Source: Candidatus Leptofilum gracile (GTDB taxonomy: Bacteria > Chloroflexota > Anaerolineae > Promineifilales > Promineifilaceae). From it: 64,000 nt of DNA. Of this stretch, positions 56,488 through 63,874 are shown piece by piece (the stretch's first letter is position 1; each line of letters opens with the position of its first letter). The notes below the pieces were generated by a model. It was not told the DNA's origin. It saw only the letters and a list, made by a program, of their open reading frames with translations, and did not search any database. The position numbers and the translations under genes are program-made. The DNA lies in the NCBI GenBank assembly GCA_016713825.1, contig JADJOJ010000006.1, positions 62,001 to 126,000 of the forward strand. The letters run 5' to 3'.

Positions 56488-59133
56488 ATGTCACTTACCG
56501 AACTGATTGCCTCGTTACGCCTCAATCGGGATTTTATGAGCAACGTGGTCGCCTGGGAGCGCCTTCCGGCACGGCCGTCTGCCACCCAGCCTGTGGACCT
56601 GCCCCCACAAATACGGCAGGCGTTGCAGCAGCGCGGCATTGAGCAGCTGTTTACCCACCAGGCGGCGGCGGTTACGGCCGTTTCCCAACACCAAAACGTC
56701 GTCATCGCCACCACCACCGCCTCCGGTAAATCGATGTGTTACACCGTGCCCGTTTTCCAGCGGTTGCTGGAACGCCCCAAAGCGCGCGCCCTCTACATTT
56801 TCCCCACCAAAGCGCTGGCGCAAGACCAGCTCGCCGAAACCCAAACCCTCATCGGCGCGGGCAATTTGCCGTTTGAGGTGTACAGCTACGACGGCGATAC
56901 GCCGCGCAGCCAGCGCCCCCAGGTGCGCCGCAGCGACGGTATCCTCATCACCAACCCAGACATGCTGCACAGCGGCATCTTGCCTTACCACACCGGCTGG
57001 CGCAATTTGCTGGCCAACCTGGAATTTGTGGTGCTGGACGAGATTCACGCCTATCGCGGCATCTTTGGCAGCCACGTGGCCAACGTGCTGCGCCGCTTGC
57101 AGCGCTTGTGCCACTTCTACGGCAGCGACCCGCAATTTATTTGCTGCTCGGCCACCATTGCCAATCCCCAGGAACATGCGGAACGGTTGGTGGAACGGCC
57201 GTTTACCCTCATCGACGAAACGCAAAACGGCGCGCCCAGCGGTGAGAAGCAGTTTATCCTTTACAACCCGCCCCTCATCGACGAGACGCTGGGGCTGCGC
57301 GGCAGCTCTGTTTTGGCCGCCCGCGATGCCGCCAGCACCTTTCTGGCGGCCGACATCCAGACCATCGTTTTTGCCCGCGCCCGGCAGACGGTGGAGCTGC
57401 TGCTGGCCTACCTGCGCGACGATGTGGTCTACCAGGGCGGTGAGGCGCTGTCGGTCACTGGCTATCGCGGCGGCTATCTGCCTTTGGAGCGCCGTCAAAT
57501 CGAACACGGCCTGCGCACCGGGCAGATTCGCGGCGTGGTGGCCACCAACGCCCTGGAACTGGGCATCGACATTGGCCAGCTGGATGCGGCCGTCATCACC
57601 GGCTACCCTGGCTCGATAGCGTCCATCTGGCAGCAGGCGGGCCGCGCCGGGCGGCGCAACGAGCAGTCGGTGGCCGTCATGGTGGCCAACAACAGCCCGC
57701 TGGACCAGTACATCTGCACCCATCCGCGCTACATTTTCGGCCGTTCGCCCGAACACGCCCTCACCAATCCCGACAATTTGCGCATCATGGTGCGCCATCT
57801 GCTGTGCGCCGCGTTTGAACTGCCGTTTAAGCAGGGCGAGGATTTTGGCGGCTTTGGCGACGTGACGCCGCTGCTGGAAGCGCTGCGCGACGAAGGGGAT
57901 TTGCACGAGACGCGCCATCAGTTTCATTACGTGGGGGAGGGGTCGCCAGCTACGGCCGTTTCCCTGCGCACCAGCGGCGATGATACCGTCGTCATCCAGG
58001 CCCACGACGAGGACGGCGTACACGTCATTGGCGAGGTGGATATGGACACCTCGCCGGTGATGGTGTACGAAGGCTCGATTTACATGCACCAGGCGCGGAC
58101 GTATTTGGTGGAGAGTTTTGATTGGAACGGCCGTATCGCCCACGTTCGCCCCATCGAAGTCGATTATTACACCCGCGCCAGCATCGGCAGCTCCATCCGC
58201 GAACTGAGCCCGGTGGAAACGGCTGAGGAATTTTTGACGCAAAGGCGCAAAGATTTTGAAGAAGCAAAGGAAAAATCTGCGAAATCTGCTGATTTATTAC
58301 GCGCGTGGGGCGATGTGACCGTGGTGACGAAGGCTACCGGCTACCGCAAAATTAAGCGGTACACGCATGAGACGCTGGGTTTTGGCGAGATCGATCTGCC
58401 GGAGATGGTGCTGGAGACCAGCGGCTACTGGCTCATCTTCTCCGACGCGCTGACGGAGCGGCTGTACGACGCGGGCATTTTGCTACGGCCGAATAATTAC
58501 GGCCCCAACTGGCAGCAGCAGCGGAAAATTGTTTTAGCGAGAGACAGTTATCGCTGCCGCAACTGTGGTGCCGCCGGACGAGACCTGACAGGTTCCTCAC
58601 CAGAATCTTCGGCAAGCGAGGCCGGTTTGGAGGAACCTGTCAGGTCTAAATCTACCACGACGCTACACGTGCATCATATACGGCCGTTTCGCGACTTCAA
58701 CTACATCCCCGGCCAAAACGACCACTACAAGCAGGCCAACCAGCCAGAAAACCTCATCACCCTTTGCCCCAGCTGCCACAAGCAGGCCGAAGCCGGGCAG
58801 CAGGCCCGCTCGGCGCTGGGCGGGCTGGCCTACGTCCTGCGCAACCTGGCCCCGCTGTACCTCATGTGCGATCCCGGCGACATCGAAGTGGTCGCCGAAA
58901 GCCGCAGCCCGTTGACCCAGGCCCCCACCATCGTCATTTACGAATCTGTGGCGGCCGGGGTGGGCTTTAGCCAGCGGCTGTTTGAGCAGCACCACGACCT
59001 GCTGCCCGCCGCCCTGGAGCTGGTGAGCGACTGCCGCTGCCGCGACGGCTGCCCCGCCTGCGTCGGCCCCCCCGGCGAAATCGGCCCGGACACCAAGCAG
59101 GTCACCCGGCAGCTCTTGCAGATGCTCACGTAA
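56488..59133 (+). CDS. DUF1998/MrfA-like superfamily 2 helicase with embedded HNH-like zinc motif, 881 aa
   Basis: Residues 55-230 hold the ATPase half: FTHQAAAVTAV, ATTTASGKSMC (Walker A at 74-82) and VVLDEIHAYRGIFG (DEIH-type motif II). The second RecA domain has ATNALELGIDIGQLDAAVI and QQAGRAGRRN (motif VI). MrfA-type helicases act in DNA repair. The C-terminal region has RCRNCGAAGRD...LHVHHIRPF...LITLCPSCHKQAE, an HNH-like zinc site, and ends with CRDGCPACVGPPGE. Two repeats interrupt it in frame (58268-58300 and 58581-58647). ATG 56488 is 7 bases after TATAAT (56476-56481), so the mRNA may be leaderless. Confidence 0.88.
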   Translation: MSLTELIASLRLNRDFMSNVVAWERLPARPSATQPVDLPPQIRQALQQRGIEQLFTHQAAAVTAVSQHQNVVIATTTASGKSMCYTVPVFQRLLERPKARALYIFPTKALAQDQLAETQTLIGAGNLPFEVYSYDGDTPRSQRPQVRRSDGILITNPDMLHSGILPYHTGWRNLLANLEFVVLDEIHAYRGIFGSHVANVLRRLQRLCHFYGSDPQFICCSATIANPQEHAERLVERPFTLIDETQNGAPSGEKQFILYNPPLIDETLGLRGSSVLAARDAASTFLAADIQTIVFARARQTVELLLAYLRDDVVYQGGEALSVTGYRGGYLPLERRQIEHGLRTGQIRGVVATNALELGIDIGQLDAAVITGYPGSIASIWQQAGRAGRRNEQSVAVMVANNSPLDQYICTHPRYIFGRSPEHALTNPDNLRIMVRHLLCAAFELPFKQGEDFGGFGDVTPLLEALRDEGDLHETRHQFHYVGEGSPATAVSLRTSGDDTVVIQAHDEDGVHVIGEVDMDTSPVMVYEGSIYMHQARTYLVESFDWNGRIAHVRPIEVDYYTRASIGSSIRELSPVETAEEFLTQRRKDFEEAKEKSAKSADLLRAWGDVTVVTKATGYRKIKRYTHETLGFGEIDLPEMVLETSGYWLIFSDALTERLYDAGILLRPNNYGPNWQQQRKIVLARDSYRCRNCGAAGRDLTGSSPESSASEAGLEEPVRSKSTTTLHVHHIRPFRDFNYIPGQNDHYKQANQPENLITLCPSCHKQAEAGQQARSALGGLAYVLRNLAPLYLMCDPGDIEVVAESRSPLTQAPTIVIYESVAAGVGFSQRLFEQHHDLLPAALELVSDCRCRDGCPACVGPPGEIGPDTKQVTRQLLQMLT
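58268..58300. repeat. CGCAGATTT-family repeat inside the helicase gene
   Basis: AAAATCTGCGAAATCTGCTG matches the repeats near 14195 and 36591-36651. It is translated as EKSAKSADLL. Confidence 0.6.
58581..58647. repeat. AGACCTGACAGGTTCCTC palindrome inside the helicase HNH region
   Basis: Perfect 18-base arms (AGACCTGACAGGTTCCTC and GAGGAACCTGTCAGGTCT) are separated by 31 bases. The 67-base element is read in frame as RDLTGSSPES...EEPVRS between the CRNCG pair and LHVHH. The intergenic relative is at 26527-26583. Confidence 0.9.
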
Positions 59134-59134
59134 A

Positions 59135-59199
59135 AAGTGCCAGTCACGGGGCGCACGATCTTGGTCATTCAGGAGCGTTCCGCCCCGTGACTGGCACTT
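59135..59199. repeat. AAGTGCCAGTCACGGGGC palindromic repeat (copy 1)
   Basis: It begins one base after the helicase stop codon. The 19-base arms are perfect. The loop contains TCATTCAGGAGCGT, shared with copy 2. Length 65 bases. Confidence 0.92.
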
Positions 59200-59214
59200 G
59201 GGATAAGCACTATT

Positions 59215-59276
59215 GCTGTGGCCGGTCTCCTGACCGCGCCACCAACCCGGCACGGTGAGGACACCGGCCGGAGCAA
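59215..59276. repeat. GGCCGGTCTCCTGACCG repeat (second copy)
   Basis: GCTGTGGCCGGTCTCCTGAC and GACACCGGCCGGAGCAAG match the ends of the element at 10684-10834. The interior is shorter. Confidence 0.6.
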
Positions 59277-59279
59277 GCC

Positions 59280-59311
59280 TTGTAGGGCAATAGCGCGCTA
59301 TTGCCCTACAA
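59280..59311. repeat. Perfect 32-bp palindrome TTGTAGGGCAATAGCG
   Basis: TTGTAGGGCAATAGCG is followed directly by its reverse complement CGCTATTGCCCTACAA. It is another hairpin repeat in the 276-base helicase-to-Roco gap, which holds no gene. Confidence 0.85.
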
Positions 59312-59409
59312 CAACAACGGGCAATTGGGTAAAATGGAACCTGAATTTTGCCAGACAAGCGGGATGCGCCTGCCGGATGCAGCACCCCACTTAAAACACG
59401 AGGAACACC

Positions 59410-61893
59410 ATGCCGTTAGAAATTCCAGGCAGACCAATACGATCCCCTTATAAATACGAAAACCCTGATGATGCTTACAAAGAGGCACAGCGGCGCATTA
59501 AAAAGGCGAAAGATGAAGCGGCAACACAGCTTGTTTTGACTAGATTGGGACTAACGGCCGTTCCCCCAGAAGTTTGGCAGTTGACGGGGTTGCTGTACCT
59601 CTATCTTCAAGCGAATCAGTTAACCGTCGTTCCGTCCGAAATTAAGAAGTTGACAGAGTTAAAGGATCTTGGACTTTATGAGAATCAGTTAACGGCCCTT
59701 CCACCCGAAATTTGGCAGTTGACAGAATTAAGAGATCTTAGACTTTTTAATAATCAACTAACAGATGTTCCTTCTGAAATTGGACAGTTGACTAAGTTAA
59801 AGAATCTTTACGTTTGGGGAAATCAGCTAACGGTTGTTCCGCCCGAAATTGGACAGTTGATTGGGCTGGAGAAACTTTATCTCAATGATAACAAGTTAAC
59901 GGCTGTTACACCCGAAATTGGACAGTTGATTGAGTTGAAGAAACTTTTTCTTAGTGGTAATCAGCTCACGGCCATTCCCCCTGAAATAGGAAAGTTAGAC
60001 AAGCTAGAAGTAATTGCTCTTGATGAAAATCAGCTAGTGGTACTTCCACGCGAAATTATACAATTAGCAAACTTGAGACAGTTTTTGCTCCAAAGCAATC
60101 CTGATTTACCTATCCCGCCAGAAATTGTCGAGCGATATGATAATCCTAAAGCCATCTTGGCTTATTTGCGCCAGTGGCATGAAGCACCCGCCCATCCGCT
60201 CAACGAAGCTAAGCTTATTCTTGTGGGGCAAGGGGGTGTGGGCAAAACTTCACTTGTCAAGCGGCTGCTGGGACAGGAGTTTGACGAGGCGGAAAACCAG
60301 ACGGAAGGGATTAACATCGAAACCTGGGCATTGGACGTTAAACGTCCTCAGCAGGGCGTTGTGCCCGTTGCCCTCAACATCTGGGATTTTGGCGGGCAGG
60401 AAATCATGCACGCCACCCACCAATTTTTCCTCACCAAACGCAGCCTCTACCTCCTCGTCCTCGATGCCCGCCAGGGGGAAGATGAGGGGCGCGTGGAGTA
60501 TTGGCTGGCGCTTATCAACAGCTTCGCCCCCGACGCCCCCGTCCTCATCGTCATCAACAAATCAGACCAGCACCACCTGGACATCAACCGGCGCGGCCTG
60601 CAAGAAAAATACCCGGCGATCAAAGGGTTCATCCGCACTTCTGCCCGCAGCGGCCAGGGCATTGACCAGCTCAAAACCGAAATCGCCAACCTCCTGGCCA
60701 CGATGGAGCACGTAGACACCGCCTTCCCCGCCAGCTGGATGCAAGTCAAAACCGATCTCGTCGCCATGCAGTCCCAGCGCCATTTCCTCCCTTACAGTGA
60801 GTACGAAGACCTTTGCCGCCAACACGGCATCGCCGAAGAAAGCAGCCAGACCACGCTCGTCCGCTTTCTCCATGATTTGGGCATCGTTCTCAACTTCACC
60901 GACGACGACCGCGTCCGCGACACCAGTGTCCTCAATCCCAATTGGGTGACGGGCGGCATCTATGCCTTGCTCAACAGCGAACAGTTGCAGCAAAAGCAGG
61001 GCATCCTGGTGCGCAACCAGGTGCGCGACCTGCTTTCCCATGCTGATTACCCTAGCCAGCAGCGCCGCTTCCTGCTGGACATGATGACCAAATTTGAGCT
61101 GGCTTTTGGCTTGCCCGGCGGTCAAACGCTCCTCATCCCCGATCTCATCAGCAAAGAGCAGCCCGCCTTTGAGTGGGACGACGCCAACGCGCTCCAGTTT
61201 GCCTACCAGTACAGCGTCCTGCCGCGCAGCATTCTGCACCGCTTCATGGTGCGCCAACACCAGCGCGTGGACGAGAAAATCCGCTGGCGCACCGGCGTCA
61301 TGCTGCACCACGACGGCTTCACCGCGCTCGTCAAAGCAGACATCAAAGCTGCCACCATTCGCATTTCCATCGTGGACAATTCTGTCCGTGGCGATGGCGA
61401 CCGTCGCCAGTTCCTCTACTCGCTCCGCCTGGAATTTGCGGGCATTCACGACACCATCCAGGGCACCAAACCGCGGGAGGTGGTACCAATTCCCGGCCAT
61501 CCAGACGCCCAGCCCATCGGTTATGATTTTCTGGAGGATTTAGAGGCAAAGAAGATGGACGTGATTCCTTACCCCGGCAAAAATGGGGAAGCGATTTTGC
61601 TGAATGTGCAGGAACTGCTCAACGGCGTTAGCACCTCTGCCATGCGCGAGGCGGGGTTGCCCAACAAGCGCGACATTCTGGCGGCGCTGAAAGCTGGCTT
61701 TGATGAAAAGGAATTCATCGAACTGCTGTTTGATTTGAGCATCCGGCCGGGTGAACTGGCTGGGGATGAATTGGATGGGCGGATGGTGTCGTTGGTGGGG
61801 TATGTGGAGCGACACGGCCGTTTCCAAGACCTCGTCACCGCCATTGCCAGCAAACGGCCGTACCTCTTCCACGAATCCCGCCGCCCTCTCTAG
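59410..61893 (+). CDS. LRR-Roc-COR (Roco) GTPase with C-terminal effector-associated death-like domain, 827 aa
   Basis: About nine leucine-rich repeats of 23 residues lie at ~45-255 (LTALPPEIWQLTELRDLRLFNNQ pattern). The Roc GTPase at ~265-440 has P-loop LVGQGGVGKTSLVKRLL, switch motif DFGGQEIMHATHQFFL and specificity motif NKSDQHHL. A COR-like region follows at ~440-700 (WMQVKTDLVAMQSQRHFLPY onward). The last ~65 residues (DEKEFIELLFDLSIRPGEL...VGYVERHGRFQDLVTAI) match the effector-associated/bacterial death-like domain seen in conflict-system NTPases. No kinase follows COR. It is likely a GTP-switch sensor of protein or ligand. GAGGAACACC precedes the ATG. Confidence 0.9.
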   Translation: MPLEIPGRPIRSPYKYENPDDAYKEAQRRIKKAKDEAATQLVLTRLGLTAVPPEVWQLTGLLYLYLQANQLTVVPSEIKKLTELKDLGLYENQLTALPPEIWQLTELRDLRLFNNQLTDVPSEIGQLTKLKNLYVWGNQLTVVPPEIGQLIGLEKLYLNDNKLTAVTPEIGQLIELKKLFLSGNQLTAIPPEIGKLDKLEVIALDENQLVVLPREIIQLANLRQFLLQSNPDLPIPPEIVERYDNPKAILAYLRQWHEAPAHPLNEAKLILVGQGGVGKTSLVKRLLGQEFDEAENQTEGINIETWALDVKRPQQGVVPVALNIWDFGGQEIMHATHQFFLTKRSLYLLVLDARQGEDEGRVEYWLALINSFAPDAPVLIVINKSDQHHLDINRRGLQEKYPAIKGFIRTSARSGQGIDQLKTEIANLLATMEHVDTAFPASWMQVKTDLVAMQSQRHFLPYSEYEDLCRQHGIAEESSQTTLVRFLHDLGIVLNFTDDDRVRDTSVLNPNWVTGGIYALLNSEQLQQKQGILVRNQVRDLLSHADYPSQQRRFLLDMMTKFELAFGLPGGQTLLIPDLISKEQPAFEWDDANALQFAYQYSVLPRSILHRFMVRQHQRVDEKIRWRTGVMLHHDGFTALVKADIKAATIRISIVDNSVRGDGDRRQFLYSLRLEFAGIHDTIQGTKPREVVPIPGHPDAQPIGYDFLEDLEAKKMDVIPYPGKNGEAILLNVQELLNGVSTSAMREAGLPNKRDILAALKAGFDEKEFIELLFDLSIRPGELAGDELDGRMVSLVGYVERHGRFQDLVTAIASKRPYLFHESRRPL

Positions 61894-61894
61894 C

Positions 61895-61958
61895 AAGTGC
61901 CAGGCACGGGGCAAAGCTATTTACTCATTCAGGATCGTGCGCCCCGTGCCTGGCACTT
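61895..61958. repeat. AAGTGCCAGGCACGGGGC palindromic repeat (copy 2)
   Basis: It starts one base after the Roco stop codon. The 18-base arms are perfect, with total length 64 bases. Its loop has TCATTCAGGATCGT as in copy 1. Confidence 0.92.
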
Positions 61959-61964
61959 TTACAG

Positions 61965-61992
61965 TATAATTCGCACAAATCGTACGATTTGT
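61965..61992 (+). promoter_or_regulatory. Promoter -10 and 18-bp operator palindrome of the Phd/PIN pair
   Basis: TATAAT (61965-61970) is followed by the perfect palindrome ACAAATCGTACGATTTGT (61975-61992), at the expected transcription start. This is the usual place for autorepression by an antitoxin or toxin-antitoxin complex. AAGGTGGAG follows 18 bases before the ATG. Confidence 0.7.
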
Positions 61993-62009
61993 ATTAAAGG
62001 TGGAGTGAT

Positions 62010-62330
62010 ATGACCGCAAAAACCATTTCCGTGACGGAACTCAAGCAAAATTTGGGTGAGATTGTGAACGAGGCGTCGTTTGGCGGCACGCGGTTTATTT
62101 TGCTGTCGCATGGCAAGGAGCGGGCTGCACTCATCAGCGTGGAGGATTTGCGCCTGCTGGAAAAGCTGCTGGCAGAAAGCCAGCGTGAACTGTACCAAAC
62201 TCAGCAGCAAAATTTACTGGCCGATGCTCGTCAACTGCGCGAAAGTGCGGCAGAGGCCAGCTACAACGTAGACGCCGTTCTGGAAGAAGTGCGCGAGGAG
62301 CGCCCCGATGACCTCACCGATTTGCGTTGA
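62010..62330 (+). CDS. Phd/YefM-family antitoxin, 106 aa
   Basis: TISVTELKQNLGEIVNEASFGGTRFILLSHGKERAALISVEDLRLLEKL is the Phd/YefM DNA-binding fold. The longer C-terminal half (QRELYQTQQQNLLADARQLRE...EEVREERPDD) would wrap the toxin. GGTGGAG precedes the ATG. It overlaps the PIN toxin by 23 bases and lies directly downstream of an operator palindrome. Confidence 0.92.
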   Translation: MTAKTISVTELKQNLGEIVNEASFGGTRFILLSHGKERAALISVEDLRLLEKLLAESQRELYQTQQQNLLADARQLRESAAEASYNVDAVLEEVREERPDDLTDLR

Positions 62331-62748
62331 TGCAGGCATCCTGCTCAAGCTGGTGCTGCAAGAACCGGACAGCCATCTGGCGGAGGCGCTGTGGCAAAGC
62401 TGGATCAGCGCGGGGGTGCAGCCCGTCGCGCCGCAGCTGTTTCCGTTTGAAGTTACGGCCGTTCTCCGCAAACTCACCTATCGTGGACTGATCCAAACAG
62501 AAATAGCGGAAAAGATGTTGGAAAAAGCGCTGCAATTCGACGTGGCGTTACAAACGTTTGACGGCATTCACGCACGCGCCTGGCAGTTGGCCACTGAATT
62601 CGGCCGACCCACCGCATACGACACCCATTACCTGGCTCTCGCCGAGCATTTAGGCTGTGCCTTTTGGACGGCCGATTTACGCCTGTTTAACGCGGTGAGC
62701 GAAAAGCTAAACAGGGTACACTTTTTAGGAAATTTCAAAGTTTCGTGA
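62308..62748 (+). CDS. PIN-domain toxin (VapC-like), 146 aa
   Basis: The PIN acidic residues are recognisable: ICVDAGILLKLVLQEP (first Asp), LFPFEVTAVLRKLTYRG (Glu), TAYDTHYLALAEHLG (Asp) and FWTADLRLFNAV (last Asp). It is an RNase toxin translationally coupled to the upstream antitoxin (23-base overlap). A palindromic repeat starts three bases after its stop. Confidence 0.92.
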   Translation: MTSPICVDAGILLKLVLQEPDSHLAEALWQSWISAGVQPVAPQLFPFEVTAVLRKLTYRGLIQTEIAEKMLEKALQFDVALQTFDGIHARAWQLATEFGRPTAYDTHYLALAEHLGCAFWTADLRLFNAVSEKLNRVHFLGNFKVS

Positions 62749-62750
62749 CC

Positions 62751-62815
62751 AAGTGCCAGGCACGGGGCGCGGGATATTGACCAGCCAAAGCTTTTCCGCC
62801 CCGTGCCTGGCACTT
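62751..62815. repeat. AAGTGCCAGGCACGGGGC palindromic repeat (copy 3)
   Basis: The 18-base arms are perfect, with total length 65 bases. It starts 3 bases after the PIN-toxin stop. The loop differs from copies 1 and 2. Confidence 0.92.
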
Positions 62816-62830
62816 TAACGACGAGTGATC

Positions 62831-63660
62831 ATGACAGATTCTATTCCTTACCTTGATTTTGGCGGCAACGGCCGTATCCTCCACTTCGCCCATCCCAATG
62901 CCTACCCCCCGGCCGCGTTTCGCCAATTTTTGCAGCCGCTCACCGCGCAGTTCCACGTCTACGCCGTCGAGCACCGGCCGCTGTGGCCCGGTTCCCAGCC
63001 CGAGGAGATGACCGACTGGACCGTCATCGCCGACGACTTGATTCGCTTTTTTGACCAGATGGGCTGGCAGCAGGTGGTTGGCGTGGGGCATTCGCTGGGG
63101 GGCGTGGCGACGCTGTATGCGGCCGTTTCCCGCCCAGACCTCTTCTCCCAACTCATCCTCATCGAACCGGTTTTCTTGCCGCCGCAGATTTTGCAGCTGA
63201 GCGCCCAAAAACAGGGAGATGGCGCATTTTCCCCGATGGTGGCCGGGGCGCTCAAGCGGCGCAACCGGTGGGAGAGCCGCGACGCAGCGTTTAGCCGCTT
63301 TCGCCGCAAGACGGTATTCGGCCGTTTTTCCGACGAGGCACTGTGGGATTATGTCAATTTCGCCACGCGAGAAACGGAAAGTGGCGACTTTGAACTGGTG
63401 TACCCGCGCGAGTGGGAAGCCCGCTTCTACGCCATGCCGCCGCAGGGCGTCTGGGAGGCCATCCCGCAAATCAGCCAGCCCACGCTGGCCATCCGCGCGG
63501 CAGAGTCGGACACGCTGTACCCGCAGGCGTGGCAGCTGTGGCAGGATTTGCAGCCCAACGCCACGTTCATTGAAATTCCCGATTGCGGCCACATGCTGAC
63601 GCTGGAACGGCCGTCCCAAACCGCCCAACTTATCCTCAACCAGTTAGTACCTGCCCAGGG
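62831..63660 (+). CDS. Alpha/beta-fold hydrolase, about 276 aa, 3' end unresolved
   Basis: The nucleophile elbow is VVGVGHSLGGVATLYAAVS (GHSLG). The catalytic acid region is TLAIRAAESDTLYPQA, and His is in IEIPDCGHMLTLERPSQTAQLILNQLV. The usual family end is about there. No stop appears: the frame runs on through corrupted-looking sequence (63661-63860) and is open to the window edge, joining the next gene in phase. The true stop was probably lost in the bad stretch. The substrate is unknown (esterase, lipase or haloalkane types all share the fold). Confidence 0.85.
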
Positions 63661-63860
63661 GCTCTTGCCGGGGGGGAAAAAAAAAAAAATTTTGCGGAGG
63701 GAAAAAATTTTTTTCCGGAAACCTGGGAAAATTTTGTTAAAAAACCCCCTGGTGGGGGGGGGGCCGGCGGGGGGGGCCCCCCCTATTTTTTTTTCCGCCG
63801 GGGCAAAAAAAAGGGGGGAGAAATTTTTCTTTTTTTCCTGCGCGGCGGGGTGGCTTTTTT
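63661..63860. other. Homopolymer-rich, corrupted-looking sequence
   Basis: The stretch consists of runs of G, A, T and C (for example nine or ten G in a row and thirteen A in a row) with no coding logic. It is unlike any other place in the window. It most likely marks a low-quality assembly join. Confidence 0.8.
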
Positions 63861-63874
63861 TAGTAGAGTCATTT

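Noticed and set aside
56515..58242. Open frame of 575 codons antisense to the helicase
   Set aside because: It is a shadow of the GC-rich helicase coding strand, with His/Arg/Gly/Val-rich composition and no known motif. The plus-strand helicase motifs are unambiguous.
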